NCBI GenBank assembly: GCA_031552765.1
Contig: JAVBME010000048.1
Coordinates: 1 to 21,241 of the forward strand
Direction of reading: 5' to 3'
From: JAVBME01 sp031552765
Lineage (GTDB): Bacteria; Bacillota; Negativicutes; Acidaminococcales; JAISLQ01
Length of the DNA: 21,241 nucleotides
Shown: in pieces, positions 6,851 through 15,060 of the stretch
How the letters are laid out: each line of letters starts with the position of its first letter
Numbering within the stretch: position 1 is the first letter of the stretch
Position numbers and translations under genes: made by a program
The notes under the pieces: model-generated
The model's database searches: none
What the model was told of the DNA's origin: nothing
Seen by the model: only the letters and a program-made list of their open reading frames with translations

Positions 6851-8371
6851 TCAGCCCGCACTGAAATAACTTGCCAGGGTATCCTGCTGTTTTTGCAGTT
6901 GCTCCAGCATTTTTTCCATAGCGTCGTACTGTTTGTAATATGTCGCCATCTGGGCGTTCATGCGGGTAGTTTTGGTATCTATAGTTTTTTGGTTGTTCGC
7001 GATAGTTTTGGACAGATAGCTGGCAGTATCCTTGTCGCCACGGGAAGCGCCGGACTGCGCGTCTATCTTATCGAGGCCCAGTTTCATCTGGTCATAAATC
7101 TTGGTGGCAACGCCATCTGTAGTTTTACCGTCTGCGCCGGTCGCGCCTTTGAATATTTGCGCTACTGCATCTGGATTTTCCTCAATGGCTTTTTTCAGTT
7201 TGTCTTCGTCAATGACCAATTTACCGTTAGTGGAATAGTCGCCGGTCTTTATGCCTATGGCGAACAGGGAGTTGTATTTGCCCTCTATACCTTTAATAGA
7301 AGTATAGATGGAAGTACGCATATTGTTGACTACGCCGCGCAGTGTCGCGTCGCCATGCAAGACGCCGGCTTTGGCTTTGGTTTCCCATTCTTTTATCTGG
7401 TCGGCCGTCATGTCTTTTTTCTGCTCTGCGGTCAGCGGCTCGAAGTTTTTGTTCTTTTGCTGATAAAGCGCGCCGTTTATCGCTTCAAGCATTTCATTGT
7501 ACTGGTCGACAAAGTCTTTGACGGTTTTGAGCAGGCCTTCGTTGTCGTTTTTTACAGTAACAGTATGTGTTTTAGTATCATCGGCTTCTTTGAGGTTGTA
7601 TGTTATACCGGAGATGGTAAATTCATTGGTCGACTGTTTCAGGCCGCTGATGCCATCGAGGGTAAATTCGGCGTCTGTACCTTGTTTAGCAGACATAAGC
7701 TGTTTACCGCCGCTACCATTGTCTTCAAATAGTTTGAGGCCATTCATAAGAAAATCTTCGCCGACGCCAGTCGTGCCGCTGAAATCTATTTTGGCGGCTT
7801 CACCGGTGCCTTCGGTCGATAAAAATACCCTGTCCACATTGGCGTCATAAGTAGCTTTTACGCCTACCCCAGCGTTATTGATGGCCTTAGCCATGTCATT
7901 CATGCTTTTTGAGGTATCGATAGTTATATCTTTACCGTTGAGCTTTATAGTGATATTGCCGGTATATCTCGATACGCCGTTCTCGTCTTTCAGTTGGCTC
8001 TGGATGGAGGTCTTGTTGTCACTCGAACCCAGCCCCTCCTGGCTGCCTGTCTGGGCGCCGGAAGCCAGAGTTTTTACTTTTATGGTATGCACGCCAACCG
8101 CGGCATCGGCAGTAGTCTTTACCGTCAAAGCGTTTTCATTGCTGCTGGTTACGCTTTTGGGCTTCAGCGTAGCGTCCAGCTTGTAATCAAAGGTTTTTGT
8201 CCGGTAATCGGACATCTTTTTGTAAATATCAAGGTAGCTTTCTTTTTTCCACTGCAATTTGGTGTTTACTTTAGTAAGCCTGTCTATCTGGGTTTGCTGG
8301 TATGATACCTGCGCCTTTACCAGAGCTTCTGTATCCAGACCAGATATAATACCATTAATACGGTTAGCCAT
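6851..8371 (-). CDS. fliD: Flagellar filament cap protein FliD (HAP2)
   Basis: FliD forms the oligomeric cap at the filament tip that folds and inserts flagellin subunits. The 506-aa protein begins with the diagnostic INGIISGLDTEALVKAQV (5-22) and a coiled coil (about 28-65). The D2 strand region follows (VKTTADAAVGVHTIKVKTLA, about 84-103). The C-terminal FliD domain carries VDQYNEMLEAIN (about 286-297), a 'FAIGIKTGDYSTNGKLVIDEDKL' type segment, and a terminal coiled coil (about 455-500) that pairs in the cap. Length is normal for the family. The start ATG 8371 is preceded by AAAGGGG at proper spacing. It lies 39 bases downstream of flaG and 38 bases upstream of fliS, the usual flaG-fliD-fliS order. 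Confidence 0.97.
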   Translation of the reverse strand: MANRINGIISGLDTEALVKAQVSYQQTQIDRLTKVNTKLQWKKESYLDIYKKMSDYRTKTFDYKLDATLKPKSVTSSNENALTVKTTADAAVGVHTIKVKTLASGAQTGSQEGLGSSDNKTSIQSQLKDENGVSRYTGNITIKLNGKDITIDTSKSMNDMAKAINNAGVGVKATYDANVDRVFLSTEGTGEAAKIDFSGTTGVGEDFLMNGLKLFEDNGSGGKQLMSAKQGTDAEFTLDGISGLKQSTNEFTISGITYNLKEADDTKTHTVTVKNDNEGLLKTVKDFVDQYNEMLEAINGALYQQKNKNFEPLTAEQKKDMTADQIKEWETKAKAGVLHGDATLRGVVNNMRTSIYTSIKGIEGKYNSLFAIGIKTGDYSTNGKLVIDEDKLKKAIEENPDAVAQIFKGATGADGKTTDGVATKIYDQMKLGLDKIDAQSGASRGDKDTASYLSKTIANNQKTIDTKTTRMNAQMATYYKQYDAMEKMLEQLQKQQDTLASYFSAG

Positions 8372-8410
8372 TTTTTGTTACCCCTTTCAAGCTGTATTTT
8401 AGAAAATAAA

Positions 8411-8884
8411 TCATGCTTTTTTGTCTACCATTGTGCCAATATATTTCCTGATATTGGCTATCATATCAAGGTATTCTTCCGGCGGGAATTCTTTAAGCAC
8501 TTTATTGTGCTTGAGGTCGACAAACTTTACCATCAATTCTCCGGTATCTTTGTGCAGGGAAAATTGCAGGTCGGCATTCCATTGAGCCATAAATTTATTC
8601 AAAGCTTCGGTGATGGACGCCATCTCATGATCGTCATTGATTATGTCTGCAAGTTTAGCTTTACGCTCTTCCTCGCTGGCAGCATAATTTTTCGGGTTGC
8701 CTTTTTCCTGCATCTGTTTGCTCACTTCTGCGGCTGTAATAACAGGTTCAGGTTGCGCAGGCGAAGCAGCATCCGGAGCAATAGCGCGTTCCGGCTGTGC
8801 CGCTGTTTTTCCCTGTGACGGAGCGACAACATTCACATAGCTTCCTTGCGCCGCAGTTGTCTTGTCAAGAGACTGGATAACCAT
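8411..8884 (-). CDS. flaG: FlaG family protein
   Basis: FlaG proteins affect filament length or assembly and commonly sit directly ahead of fliD. This 157-aa protein has a Pro/Ala/Gln-rich N-terminal half (about 15-52), a charged helix, and the FlaG domain at about 92-155. That domain contains LQFSLHKDTGELMVKFVDL (106-124) and KVLKEFPPEEYLDMIANI (128-145), matching the family's 'V(K)VVD..T.EVIREIPPEE' pattern. I chose ATG at 8884 because GAGGTG lies 7 bases upstream. An in-frame ATG at 8899 would place that ribosome site inside the coding sequence. Confidence 0.9.
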   Translation of the reverse strand: MVIQSLDKTTAAQGSYVNVVAPSQGKTAAQPERAIAPDAASPAQPEPVITAAEVSKQMQEKGNPKNYAASEEERKAKLADIINDDHEMASITEALNKFMAQWNADLQFSLHKDTGELMVKFVDLKHNKVLKEFPPEEYLDMIANIRKYIGTMVDKKA

Positions 8885-8938
8885 TCCTATACACCTCATC
8901 TTTATTATTTGCTTCCGAAATATAAATATTCATCAATT

Positions 8939-8966
8939 ATATCGAATAATATATGGAAAAACTTTA
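8939..8966 (-). promoter_or_regulatory. Possible sigma-28 (FliA/SigD) promoter for flaG-fliD-fliS
   Basis: On the minus strand TAAA (8966-8963), 16 bases and TTCGATAT (8946-8939) resemble the flagellar sigma-28 consensus (TAAA-N15/16-GCCGATAA, or CCGATAT in Bacillus SigD). It lies in the 110-base gap before flaG, the largest gap inside the long operon. Two positions of the -10 box differ from consensus, so this is tentative. Confidence 0.3.
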
Positions 8967-8994
8967 ATCCGGCGACAAAATTTCTTTTGCCATG

Positions 8995-9375
8995 TCAAGC
9001 CGCCGTATACCTTGTTATATATTTCTCAATAGCTTTACGCCAGTTAAAAAATGAAGGCAGGAGGGATTTGTCAAGGGAATACAGGGCATAGTCATAGGAT
9101 AAAATATTTATTGCATATCTAAACGACTGCAGCTCGGTATAAAGCTCGTCTTCCAAAAAATTTATTTCCTCACTGTCATATTCCGGTAAATATTGCCGGC
9201 CAGCGACAGTTATACTAGATATCGCCTGCATGATATTGGCTTCAAGCACGCTTACTTCGCCCGCTTTTTGACTTACCAGAAGCTCTTTCATCCTTTGCAA
9301 GCTGCTGTCTACCAATACAAACAACAATACTATCTTATGGAGTATTTTTACTGTTTCAGAATTTACGGCAAACAT
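8995..9375 (-). CDS. Hypothetical helical protein between glycosyltransferase and flaG
   Basis: I do not recognise this protein of about 126 aa. It is predicted to be mostly helical and soluble: there is one hydrophobic stretch near the N-terminus (KIVLLFVLVDSSL) but no clear signal peptide. Aromatic residues (several Tyr, Phe, Trp) cluster in the C-terminal half (about 70-120: ELQSFRYAINILSYDYALYS, SFFNWRKAIEKYITRY). The start is uncertain. ATG 9375 has GGGGT 8 bases upstream; ATG 9381, GTG 9393 and TTG 9399 are in frame. It follows the CgeB-like gene by about 30 bases on the same strand, so it belongs to the operon. It may be a flagellar chaperone or accessory protein, but nothing in the sequence proves this. 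Confidence 0.6.
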   Translation of the reverse strand: MFAVNSETVKILHKIVLLFVLVDSSLQRMKELLVSQKAGEVSVLEANIMQAISSITVAGRQYLPEYDSEEINFLEDELYTELQSFRYAINILSYDYALYSLDKSLLPSFFNWRKAIEKYITRYTAA

Positions 9376-9407
9376 AAGCATTACCCCGCACACCAGCAAC
9401 TGTCACG

Positions 9408-10562
9408 CTAATTTTCCTTTTGATATTTCTTTACAGCATCCAGCATCCTTTCAGCCCGATGCTGCCAGGTGTGCGACGCCAAAGCTATTTTCTGCGCCGT
9501 TTGGGATTTGCCGGCAAAATAATTTTCATCCTGCAAAATCTTGCCTATTTCTTTTTTATCTCCTATAGAAAGACAAACGCCGGGAAAAAGCTCTTCATAG
9601 TAAGAAGAGCCGTCTATCAGCGGTATCGCGCCATTGATCATGGCGTTAAATACCCGCTCGTGCGAACCGTGCGTCAGGTTGCCGTTAGAGTTTAGCGCCA
9701 GCTTGGCCCTCGCATTTAAAAGCGGTATCTCGGAAAAAAGAACTTCCCTTTTGCCTAATAGTTTATCAGCTAAAAAATGATTTTCCCAGTTTTTACCGTA
9801 AACATGAACCTTTAGACCTAGATGCAAAACACTTTCCAACAACCGATACTTTTGAAAATCCCTCAAATAACTGTCTATCTTATATATCATGAAAACTATC
9901 GTGTCGCGGCCCCAAATATCAGGCTCGTAACCAGAGCGTGCGGCCACCGACAATATGGACTCCCATATACTTTTGTTTGCACGGTCGGCGATCATGTAAT
10001 CCATGACATCCGACATAAAATCTATCGTTACTTTATCAAATGCTTTCTCGAAAACGCGTTCGGGCTTATTAAAAGCCGACGAGGTGAACAGCACATCTAT
10101 ATCACGCGTTATTTCTTCACTGCCCAGTTCCGGCAGGCGCACGCCGGCATGCGGCATGAACCCCATCCAACCGGCGTCTATTTTCAAGACATCCCGCACC
10201 AGGGCCGGAAAGCTTTGGTCGACAAAAAATACCATGCGGTTGTTTACCGCTGCCTCCAAACGCTTTAGATGGTAAATAGGGTTATCCACTATGTGCCAGA
10301 GAAAAACTATCTTATCAAGATTTAATATCCTGCCCAGTTGGCTGTAAAAACTGTCCTGGCTGCCGACGCCATCAGAAAAACCGGCGGCATTGAGGGAAAA
10401 CACCACGTCAAGCGGGCGGCCGCGGTCAATGGATAAACTGCCGTCGGCGGCATCCCAAAAAACCACATTATGCCCAAGTTGTTCAAAACCACAGCCCAGG
10501 CATTGGGCAAAACACCGCGTCACATCGTATTGCGACCTGCCCAGCAAAACGGCTATATCCAC
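9408..10562 (-). CDS. CgeB-like glycosyltransferase (tandem copy 2)
   Basis: A 384-aa GT-B-type glycosyltransferase of the CgeB/DUF3880-like group, probably decorating flagellin or extending its glycan in the cytoplasm. The N-terminal Rossmann part begins with IAVLLGRSQYDVTR (3-16). The C-terminal half holds the family block LLNARAKLALNSNGNLTHGSHERVFNAMINGAIPLIDG. Within it, GSHERVFN and the following Gly-Ala-Ile-Pro form the presumed nucleotide-sugar site. It is a clear paralogue of the next gene upstream (10580-11743), with many identical blocks (FMPHAG, DVLFTSSAFNKPE, GLKVHVYG). The start is GTG 10562, with AGGGGG 6 bases upstream. It follows its paralogue by 17 bases. Donor and acceptor cannot be told from sequence. 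Confidence 0.85.
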   Translation of the reverse strand: MDIAVLLGRSQYDVTRCFAQCLGCGFEQLGHNVVFWDAADGSLSIDRGRPLDVVFSLNAAGFSDGVGSQDSFYSQLGRILNLDKIVFLWHIVDNPIYHLKRLEAAVNNRMVFFVDQSFPALVRDVLKIDAGWMGFMPHAGVRLPELGSEEITRDIDVLFTSSAFNKPERVFEKAFDKVTIDFMSDVMDYMIADRANKSIWESILSVAARSGYEPDIWGRDTIVFMIYKIDSYLRDFQKYRLLESVLHLGLKVHVYGKNWENHFLADKLLGKREVLFSEIPLLNARAKLALNSNGNLTHGSHERVFNAMINGAIPLIDGSSYYEELFPGVCLSIGDKKEIGKILQDENYFAGKSQTAQKIALASHTWQHRAERMLDAVKKYQKEN

Positions 10563-10579
10563 AGTGCACCCCCTAATTA

Positions 10580-11743
10580 CTATTTCATGCCAAAAACATG
10601 CTTGCGGTAGTCCTTGATCATCTTCTCGACCGTGGCCGCGCGGTGCGCCCAGGTATGGCCGCGCAATGCGATGCGGCGGGCGGCAGTTGACTCTTGCTCA
10701 AAAAAGGTTTCGTCCGTTAATAATTTATGGATTTTTTCTTCATCCGACATGCTAAGGCATACGCCTGGAAACTGGCGGTCATAATAACTTGATCCGTCAG
10801 TAAGCGGGATAGCGCCATTGATCATCGAGTTAAATACCCGTTCATGCGAACCGTGCGTCAAATTGTTATTGGAGTTCAGCGCTATTTTCGCCCGGGCATT
10901 TAATAGCGGCGTCTCAGAAAAAGGCACCGCTTTTTTGCCAAAAAGTTTATTTGCCCATGGGTGTTCTTCCCAGCCATTGCCGTATACATGCACTTTAAGC
11001 CCCATGTCGAGAGCAAACTTCAACAACTGGTATTTGATATAAGGCCTTATATAGCGGTCGATATGGTATACCAAAGAATTTACCAACCACCTGTCCCATT
11101 GAGGATGGTCATATTTTTTGGCGGCCGCCACTTCGATTATCGCTTCCCAGATACCTTTGTGCGTCTTGTCGGCGCATAGTATATCTATAGAGTCGGAAAT
11201 AAATTGCCGTGTATCTGTATCTATACGTGGATCAAAAGCAAGTTCCGGCTTGGAAAAAGCAGAACTTGTAAACAACACCTCTATATCCCGCTTAACTTGC
11301 TCTCCTTTATACAGCATACCGGCATGCGGCATAAAAGCATCCGCCGCAGTTTCGCACCTCAGCACGCCGGAAGTAAATTCGGCAAAACTCTCGTCTACAT
11401 AAAGCACGACCCGGTTTGCTACAGGGATTTTCAGCCTGTTATAATGGTCAATCGGATTGTCGACCAAAAACCACACGACAACTGCGCGGCTGATATCGGT
11501 AACTCCCGTTATTTCATCATAAACATTGTCTACATCGCCATTTTCCAGTTCTATGACGCCCGGTCCATTTATAGAGAAAAAGGCGTCTATCTTGCTGTTG
11601 GCGTCAAAAGGAGCTTTTGGTTGACTGACCAGATCCCAGACAACTATTTCATGCCCCATATCCTGCCAGGCCTGGCCCATGGACAAACTAAATATCCTGG
11701 TAGCATCATACTGTCCTCTGCCCAGCAAAATAGCTATTTTCAT
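10580..11743 (-). CDS. CgeB-like glycosyltransferase (tandem copy 1)
   Basis: A 387-aa GT-B-type transferase, paralogous to its downstream neighbour. Residues 3-16 (IAILLGRGQYDATR) start the N-terminal Rossmann domain and WFLVDNPIDHYNRL lies at 91-104. FMPHAG is at 137-142, EVLFTSSAFSKPE at 155-167 and KVHVYGNGWEEHPW at 250-263. The C-terminal donor-site block LLNARAKIALNSNNN runs 280-294, followed by LTHGSHERVFNSMINGAIPL (295-314). The ATG overlaps the stop of the 562-aa upstream gene by four bases (ATGA), so translation is coupled. It is likely to act on flagellin-linked sugars given the Maf and Pse genes around it; the sugar is unknown. Confidence 0.87.
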   Translation of the reverse strand: MKIAILLGRGQYDATRIFSLSMGQAWQDMGHEIVVWDLVSQPKAPFDANSKIDAFFSINGPGVIELENGDVDNVYDEITGVTDISRAVVVWFLVDNPIDHYNRLKIPVANRVVLYVDESFAEFTSGVLRCETAADAFMPHAGMLYKGEQVKRDIEVLFTSSAFSKPELAFDPRIDTDTRQFISDSIDILCADKTHKGIWEAIIEVAAAKKYDHPQWDRWLVNSLVYHIDRYIRPYIKYQLLKFALDMGLKVHVYGNGWEEHPWANKLFGKKAVPFSETPLLNARAKIALNSNNNLTHGSHERVFNSMINGAIPLTDGSSYYDRQFPGVCLSMSDEEKIHKLLTDETFFEQESTAARRIALRGHTWAHRAATVEKMIKDYRKHVFGMK

Positions 11744-13428
11744 AATTTGCTCTCATCTGAGTAGTACTTGGCTAATACCGCTTCCAGAAAGCCTTCTTTT
11801 TGCAGGTTTTCCGCATCAAGAGTACCTGACAGGGTGATGACCCGGATACCGCTTTCACTGTAAAAAGCCGCTATTTCTTCCGGCAATTTCCTGTCAACAA
11901 CCAGTGTTTGACCGACCGCCGGCAGATACCTCACTGTGGTTGGCGGCATGAAGATACACGGTATCTGAGCGGCACAAACCTGTGCGGTTACGGATATTTC
12001 ACCAATATTTATGAGCAGCGCTGGTTTTATTTCCTGCAAAAATTCCAGTATCCCGGCGATACCGCCATAATCCGGCATCGGGGTGATCATCTGATAAAAA
12101 GGTATGCGTGTACCCTCAAACTCTATGACATTGCTGTTCGAATATTCGCCCAAAATATTGCTTGCCGAAATGTCAAAAAATGGTATCCGCCCATTTTGAG
12201 TAAGTGTTTCGCAGGTATTTATCAGCCAGACTTTTTTGCCGCATCTTTTTGCCAGGCCGCTGGCCAGCTCCATCGCGTAGCGCGTCTGTAACTGAGCGTA
12301 AGACAAAAGCTGGCTGGTCATGACAACTATGGCATCTTTGTCGACGTCTTCCGCCTGTATAGGATTAAATTCCTTCTCCAGCATCATTTTTACATCGCCG
12401 GCTATTTCCTGGAACAGCAAAGTTTCCGTTTTAAGCAGTTCCCTGGCATTAACTATACGGTCAAACAGTTCGATATGCTTACACTGGGAAAGCACAAAAT
12501 ATTTATTTTGCACTGTCAAATGCTTGCCCGCCAAACAAATACTCAAGATTTTTTTATAAAAACGGCTTTCGCGGTAAATTTGCAAAAGCAACGACAACGC
12601 AGCGATCTCGGCATATATGCCGTAGCCTTCACCCATGACCTCCAGCAACGAGCAGTAGTATTTCTGCTCCACCCTGCTTCCGGCCAATATATTGCTGCGC
12701 AACAGAGAGAAAACTTTATGCATGGTGTCCTGGCGCCTGAGGCAGGACTCGTAGTCGCGCGCGATCAGCTCGAGCATGCTCTCTGTCTGCTCCACGCTGT
12801 CTTTGTCTACCTCACACGGCATTATAATATCGGCATATTTTATTTCGTCCGCTACTTTTTCACTGTCAAGATCTACATATACCGTCTTGCCGGTAGACGG
12901 CTCGATAAGGTAGCATTGGCCGGCGAAGCGGTATACGACCTGCTGCTCCGGCTGCGGCGCGGCTTCCCAGTTAGCGGGAAATTCAGACATATCTACTTTC
13001 TGGCTGTTGAGGAATTCACTGTCAAAATCAGCAGCCAAATCATTTATATAAATCCTTTTGTACAGACGTTCTTCCGGATATATATCGCTGCCCAAAAGGT
13101 TTGCGTAGATGTCCTCGAGATCGACATCATAGACATTATCCCAGCCCGACCAGAAAATAAAACCGGTGAAAGTTTGGTGGAAGGTGCGGTATACCAGCTT
13201 GAAATAATCTTTTATGTCGGTCAGGAAATAATACTCGTTGTCATCGAGCCGCTCTTTCCAGACATGCTCCATAATATTCAATACACTATGCGGTTTAAGC
13301 CCCATGTCTATGACGCGGTCAAATAGGTGTACTTCAAATCCTTGCCGGTCCAAACGCTCGGCAAACGCCTGAAACGCTTCCTGGCCGCCTAAATTTTCCC
13401 CGAAACAAGCTAGTACTTTTTTGCCCAC
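11740..13428 (-). CDS. Putative glycosyltransferase-like protein of flagellin glycosylation locus
   Basis: A 562-aa protein I recognise only in part. The start resembles a Rossmann fold (KVLACFGENLGGQEAFQAFAERL, 4-26). The middle (about 60-350) is rich in Tyr, Asp and Leu, with a helical stretch at about 215-350, and matches nothing I can name. Residues 366-405 (AIVVMTSQLLSYAQLQTRYAMELASGLAK, then KKVWLINT) look like the first strand-helix-strand of a GT-B N-terminal domain. ALLINIGEIS and CIFMPPTTVRYLP (470-503) could form further Rossmann strands. A complete donor-binding domain is not obvious. The start is GTG 13428, with AGGGGGAA 5 bases upstream. It sits between pseI and the tandem CgeB-like genes and is coupled to the first by an ATGA overlap, which supports a role in glycan transfer. 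Confidence 0.6.
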   Translation of the reverse strand: MGKKVLACFGENLGGQEAFQAFAERLDRQGFEVHLFDRVIDMGLKPHSVLNIMEHVWKERLDDNEYYFLTDIKDYFKLVYRTFHQTFTGFIFWSGWDNVYDVDLEDIYANLLGSDIYPEERLYKRIYINDLAADFDSEFLNSQKVDMSEFPANWEAAPQPEQQVVYRFAGQCYLIEPSTGKTVYVDLDSEKVADEIKYADIIMPCEVDKDSVEQTESMLELIARDYESCLRRQDTMHKVFSLLRSNILAGSRVEQKYYCSLLEVMGEGYGIYAEIAALSLLLQIYRESRFYKKILSICLAGKHLTVQNKYFVLSQCKHIELFDRIVNARELLKTETLLFQEIAGDVKMMLEKEFNPIQAEDVDKDAIVVMTSQLLSYAQLQTRYAMELASGLAKRCGKKVWLINTCETLTQNGRIPFFDISASNILGEYSNSNVIEFEGTRIPFYQMITPMPDYGGIAGILEFLQEIKPALLINIGEISVTAQVCAAQIPCIFMPPTTVRYLPAVGQTLVVDRKLPEEIAAFYSESGIRVITLSGTLDAENLQKEGFLEAVLAKYYSDESKL

Positions 13429-13459
13429 AAATCTTCCCCCTGTACGTTTACTTTTTTCC

Positions 13460-14503
13460 TTACCTTACTATGTCCCAAGATAGCGGCGTCCCCCGCTTTA
13501 CATCTTTCGCTGCGACTTTGCCTATTATATCATCGTAAAATTTGGGCAAAAGGCCTAGCCCCGGCCGGATAGCCCGAATGTTTTTTCCTGTTAACAGCTC
13601 GCCCTCCCCTATGTCTTCCACTACATAAAGCGAGCGCCGGTAAGCCAAAGAACCTATCTCACTGGCCGTCCTGTCATAGTTTATACGGCCAAGCCCCTCA
13701 AAGGCACGGCCACATTCTTCCACTAGCATTTTCATCTCCGCCCGTTCCAGGGAAAAAGCCGAGTCTACGCCGCCTTCCGACCTGTCGAGAGTAAAATGTT
13801 TTTCAATTACCCTGGCGCCTAAGGCAATACTGGCCACTGCCACGCCAATGCCTAAAGTATGGTCGGAAAGGCCTGTCTCGCAGCCAAAAAGCGCTTTCAT
13901 ATGCGGTATCGTCCTGATATTGGATTCATGCGGGCTGGCCGGGTAGCTGCTGGTACATTTTAGCAAGATTATTTCCTTACAGCCGTTTTGGCGCAAAGTC
14001 TCTACAGCTTCGCTCAATTCGGCCACACTGGCCATGCCGGTCGACATGATCACCGGCTTTCTTTTGGCGGCCACCCTTTTTAGCAAAGGGATATCAATGT
14101 TTTCAAATGAGGCTATCTTATAGACCGGCACATCAAGTTCGGCTAAAAATTCGACCGAAGTAGCGTCAAACGGAGTACTGAACCCCACTATGCCTCGCTC
14201 TTTGCAGCGGTCAAAAATCGGCTTGTGCCATTCCCACGGCGTATACGCTTCCTGATAGAGCTGATAAAGGCTTTTGCCCGCCCACAGGCCTTTGGGATCG
14301 GACAGGAAAAACTCCCGCTCCCTGATGTCCAGCGTCATAGTATCGGCGGTGTAGGTCTGTATCTTCAAAGCCTGCACACCGGCGTCGGCCGCCGCGTCCA
14401 CGATGGACAGCGCGCGCTCCAGCGACTGGTTGTGATTTCCGGACATTTCGGCGATGATAAAGGGCCTGTGTTCTTCGCCAATGGCAAAACCGCCTATCTG
14501 CAT
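13460..14503 (-). CDS. pseI: Pseudaminic acid synthase PseI (NeuB/SpsE family)
   Basis: PseI condenses a 2,4-diacetamido-2,4,6-trideoxy hexose (6-deoxy-AltdiNAc in the classical pathway) with phosphoenolpyruvate to give pseudaminic acid. The 347-aa protein has a NeuB barrel: FIIAEMSGNHNQSLERAL (15-32), ALKIQTYTADTMT (45-57), VYKIASFE (127-134), STGMAS (154-159), CTSSYPA (183-189), GLSDHTLG (211-218, with H215) and IEKHFTLDR (233-241, with H236). H215 and H236 are the usual metal ligands. A C-terminal SAF/antifreeze-like domain (about 290-347, GKNIRAIRPGLGLLP) completes the family length. The start is ATG 14503, one base after the pseH stop, with GGGAGG inside the end of pseH. A longer in-frame extension to 14584 adds only a non-family tail. 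PseI versus legionaminate synthase is inferred from neighbours. Confidence 0.93.
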   Translation of the reverse strand: MQIGGFAIGEEHRPFIIAEMSGNHNQSLERALSIVDAAADAGVQALKIQTYTADTMTLDIREREFFLSDPKGLWAGKSLYQLYQEAYTPWEWHKPIFDRCKERGIVGFSTPFDATSVEFLAELDVPVYKIASFENIDIPLLKRVAAKRKPVIMSTGMASVAELSEAVETLRQNGCKEIILLKCTSSYPASPHESNIRTIPHMKALFGCETGLSDHTLGIGVAVASIALGARVIEKHFTLDRSEGGVDSAFSLERAEMKMLVEECGRAFEGLGRINYDRTASEIGSLAYRRSLYVVEDIGEGELLTGKNIRAIRPGLGLLPKFYDDIIGKVAAKDVKRGTPLSWDIVR

Positions 14504-14504
14504 A

Positions 14505-15020
14505 TCAAACAACGCCTCCCAGTATATCTTTTTTCTTAGCCTGGTAATTGCTTTCCACCACAGCAAATATCGCCACATTGCCATAACGGGCTATCTCTTT
14601 ATAACCCAGCGCCATATGGAATTTTTGCGCGCGCATATTGTCGGCGCGGACCAGCGCGGTCACAAATACTAGTTGCAACTCATAAAAAGCAAAGTCCAGC
14701 AAAGCCAGCATTGCCTTTTGCGCCAAGCCTCGACCCTGGTACTGCCCATAAGTCAGTATCCCCGACTCGGCGCAGTTTTTCTCTTGGTCGATTTTGCTCA
14801 GACTGACCTGTCCCACCGGCTGGCCGCCGTAATTTATCATAAAGTAGTAATTCTCTTCATTGTCTATGCGGGAAAACCAGGCTAGCTGCTCTTCTTTTCC
14901 TATGATCTTTTGGCTGAACATGCATTTCATTATATCCGAATCGTTGCGCCAGGCCCGAACGATCTCCATATCTTCGAGAGCCATGCGCACCAGCACGACG
15001 CCGTATTTTTCTATATGCAC
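14505..15020 (-). CDS. pseH: PseH-like GNAT N-acetyltransferase
   Basis: PseH acetylates the 4-amino group of UDP-4-amino-4,6-dideoxy-AltNAc using acetyl-CoA, the third step of pseudaminate synthesis. This 171-aa protein has the GNAT fold. Early residues resemble the PseH substrate region (WRNDSDIMKCMFSQKIIGKEEQLAWFSRI, with MFSQK and QLAWF typical). The acetyl-CoA loop is QYQGRGLAQKAM (about 93-104), and the last part holds NMRAQKFHMALGYKE (about 128-142). The start is GTG 15020, with AGGCGG 7 bases upstream; that ribosome site is part of a small hairpin. Its stop is one base from the pseI start. The precise acceptor is inferred from the linked pseB, pseC and pseI genes. Confidence 0.85.
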   Translation of the reverse strand: MHIEKYGVVLVRMALEDMEIVRAWRNDSDIMKCMFSQKIIGKEEQLAWFSRIDNEENYYFMINYGGQPVGQVSLSKIDQEKNCAESGILTYGQYQGRGLAQKAMLALLDFAFYELQLVFVTALVRADNMRAQKFHMALGYKEIARYGNVAIFAVVESNYQAKKKDILGGVV

Positions 15021-15028
15021 CTTTATTC

Positions 15029-15044
15029 CGCCTGTTTACAGGCG
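15029..15044 (-). promoter_or_regulatory. Hairpin covering the pseH ribosome-binding site
   Basis: A perfect 6-bp stem (CGCCTG / CAGGCG) with a TAAA loop on the minus strand lies just before the GTG start of pseH. The 3' arm contains most of the AGGCGG ribosome site, so folding would hide it. It may reduce or modulate PseH translation unless upstream ribosomes open it; the preceding gene ends 16 bases before it. No U-tract follows, so it is not a terminator. Confidence 0.4.
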
Positions 15045-15060
15045 CCTCCCGCCCTTCATA

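Noticed and set aside
6893..7732. 279-codon open frame on the plus strand
   Set aside because: It is antisense to fliD, which is certain; the translated product is Phe/Val/Cys-rich and resembles no family.
8976..9000. TTGACATGGCAAAAG on the minus strand as a sigma-70 or sigma-54 promoter before flaG
   Set aside because: No -10 box lies at proper spacing from TTGACA, and the GG is not followed by GC ten bases later as sigma-54 needs.
12475..13326. 283-codon open frame on the plus strand
   Set aside because: It is antisense to the 562-aa protein, has no recognisable motifs, and has the composition expected of a shadow frame.
11740..13428. The 562-aa protein as a fused or disguised PseG
   Set aside because: PseG motifs (G.GH..R near the N-terminus, the C-terminal donor-site Gly-rich loop) are not seen.
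14504..14584. 27-residue N-terminal extension of pseI
   Set aside because: It overlaps pseH in another frame, is not homologous to NeuB-family starts, and the ribosome site supports ATG 14503.
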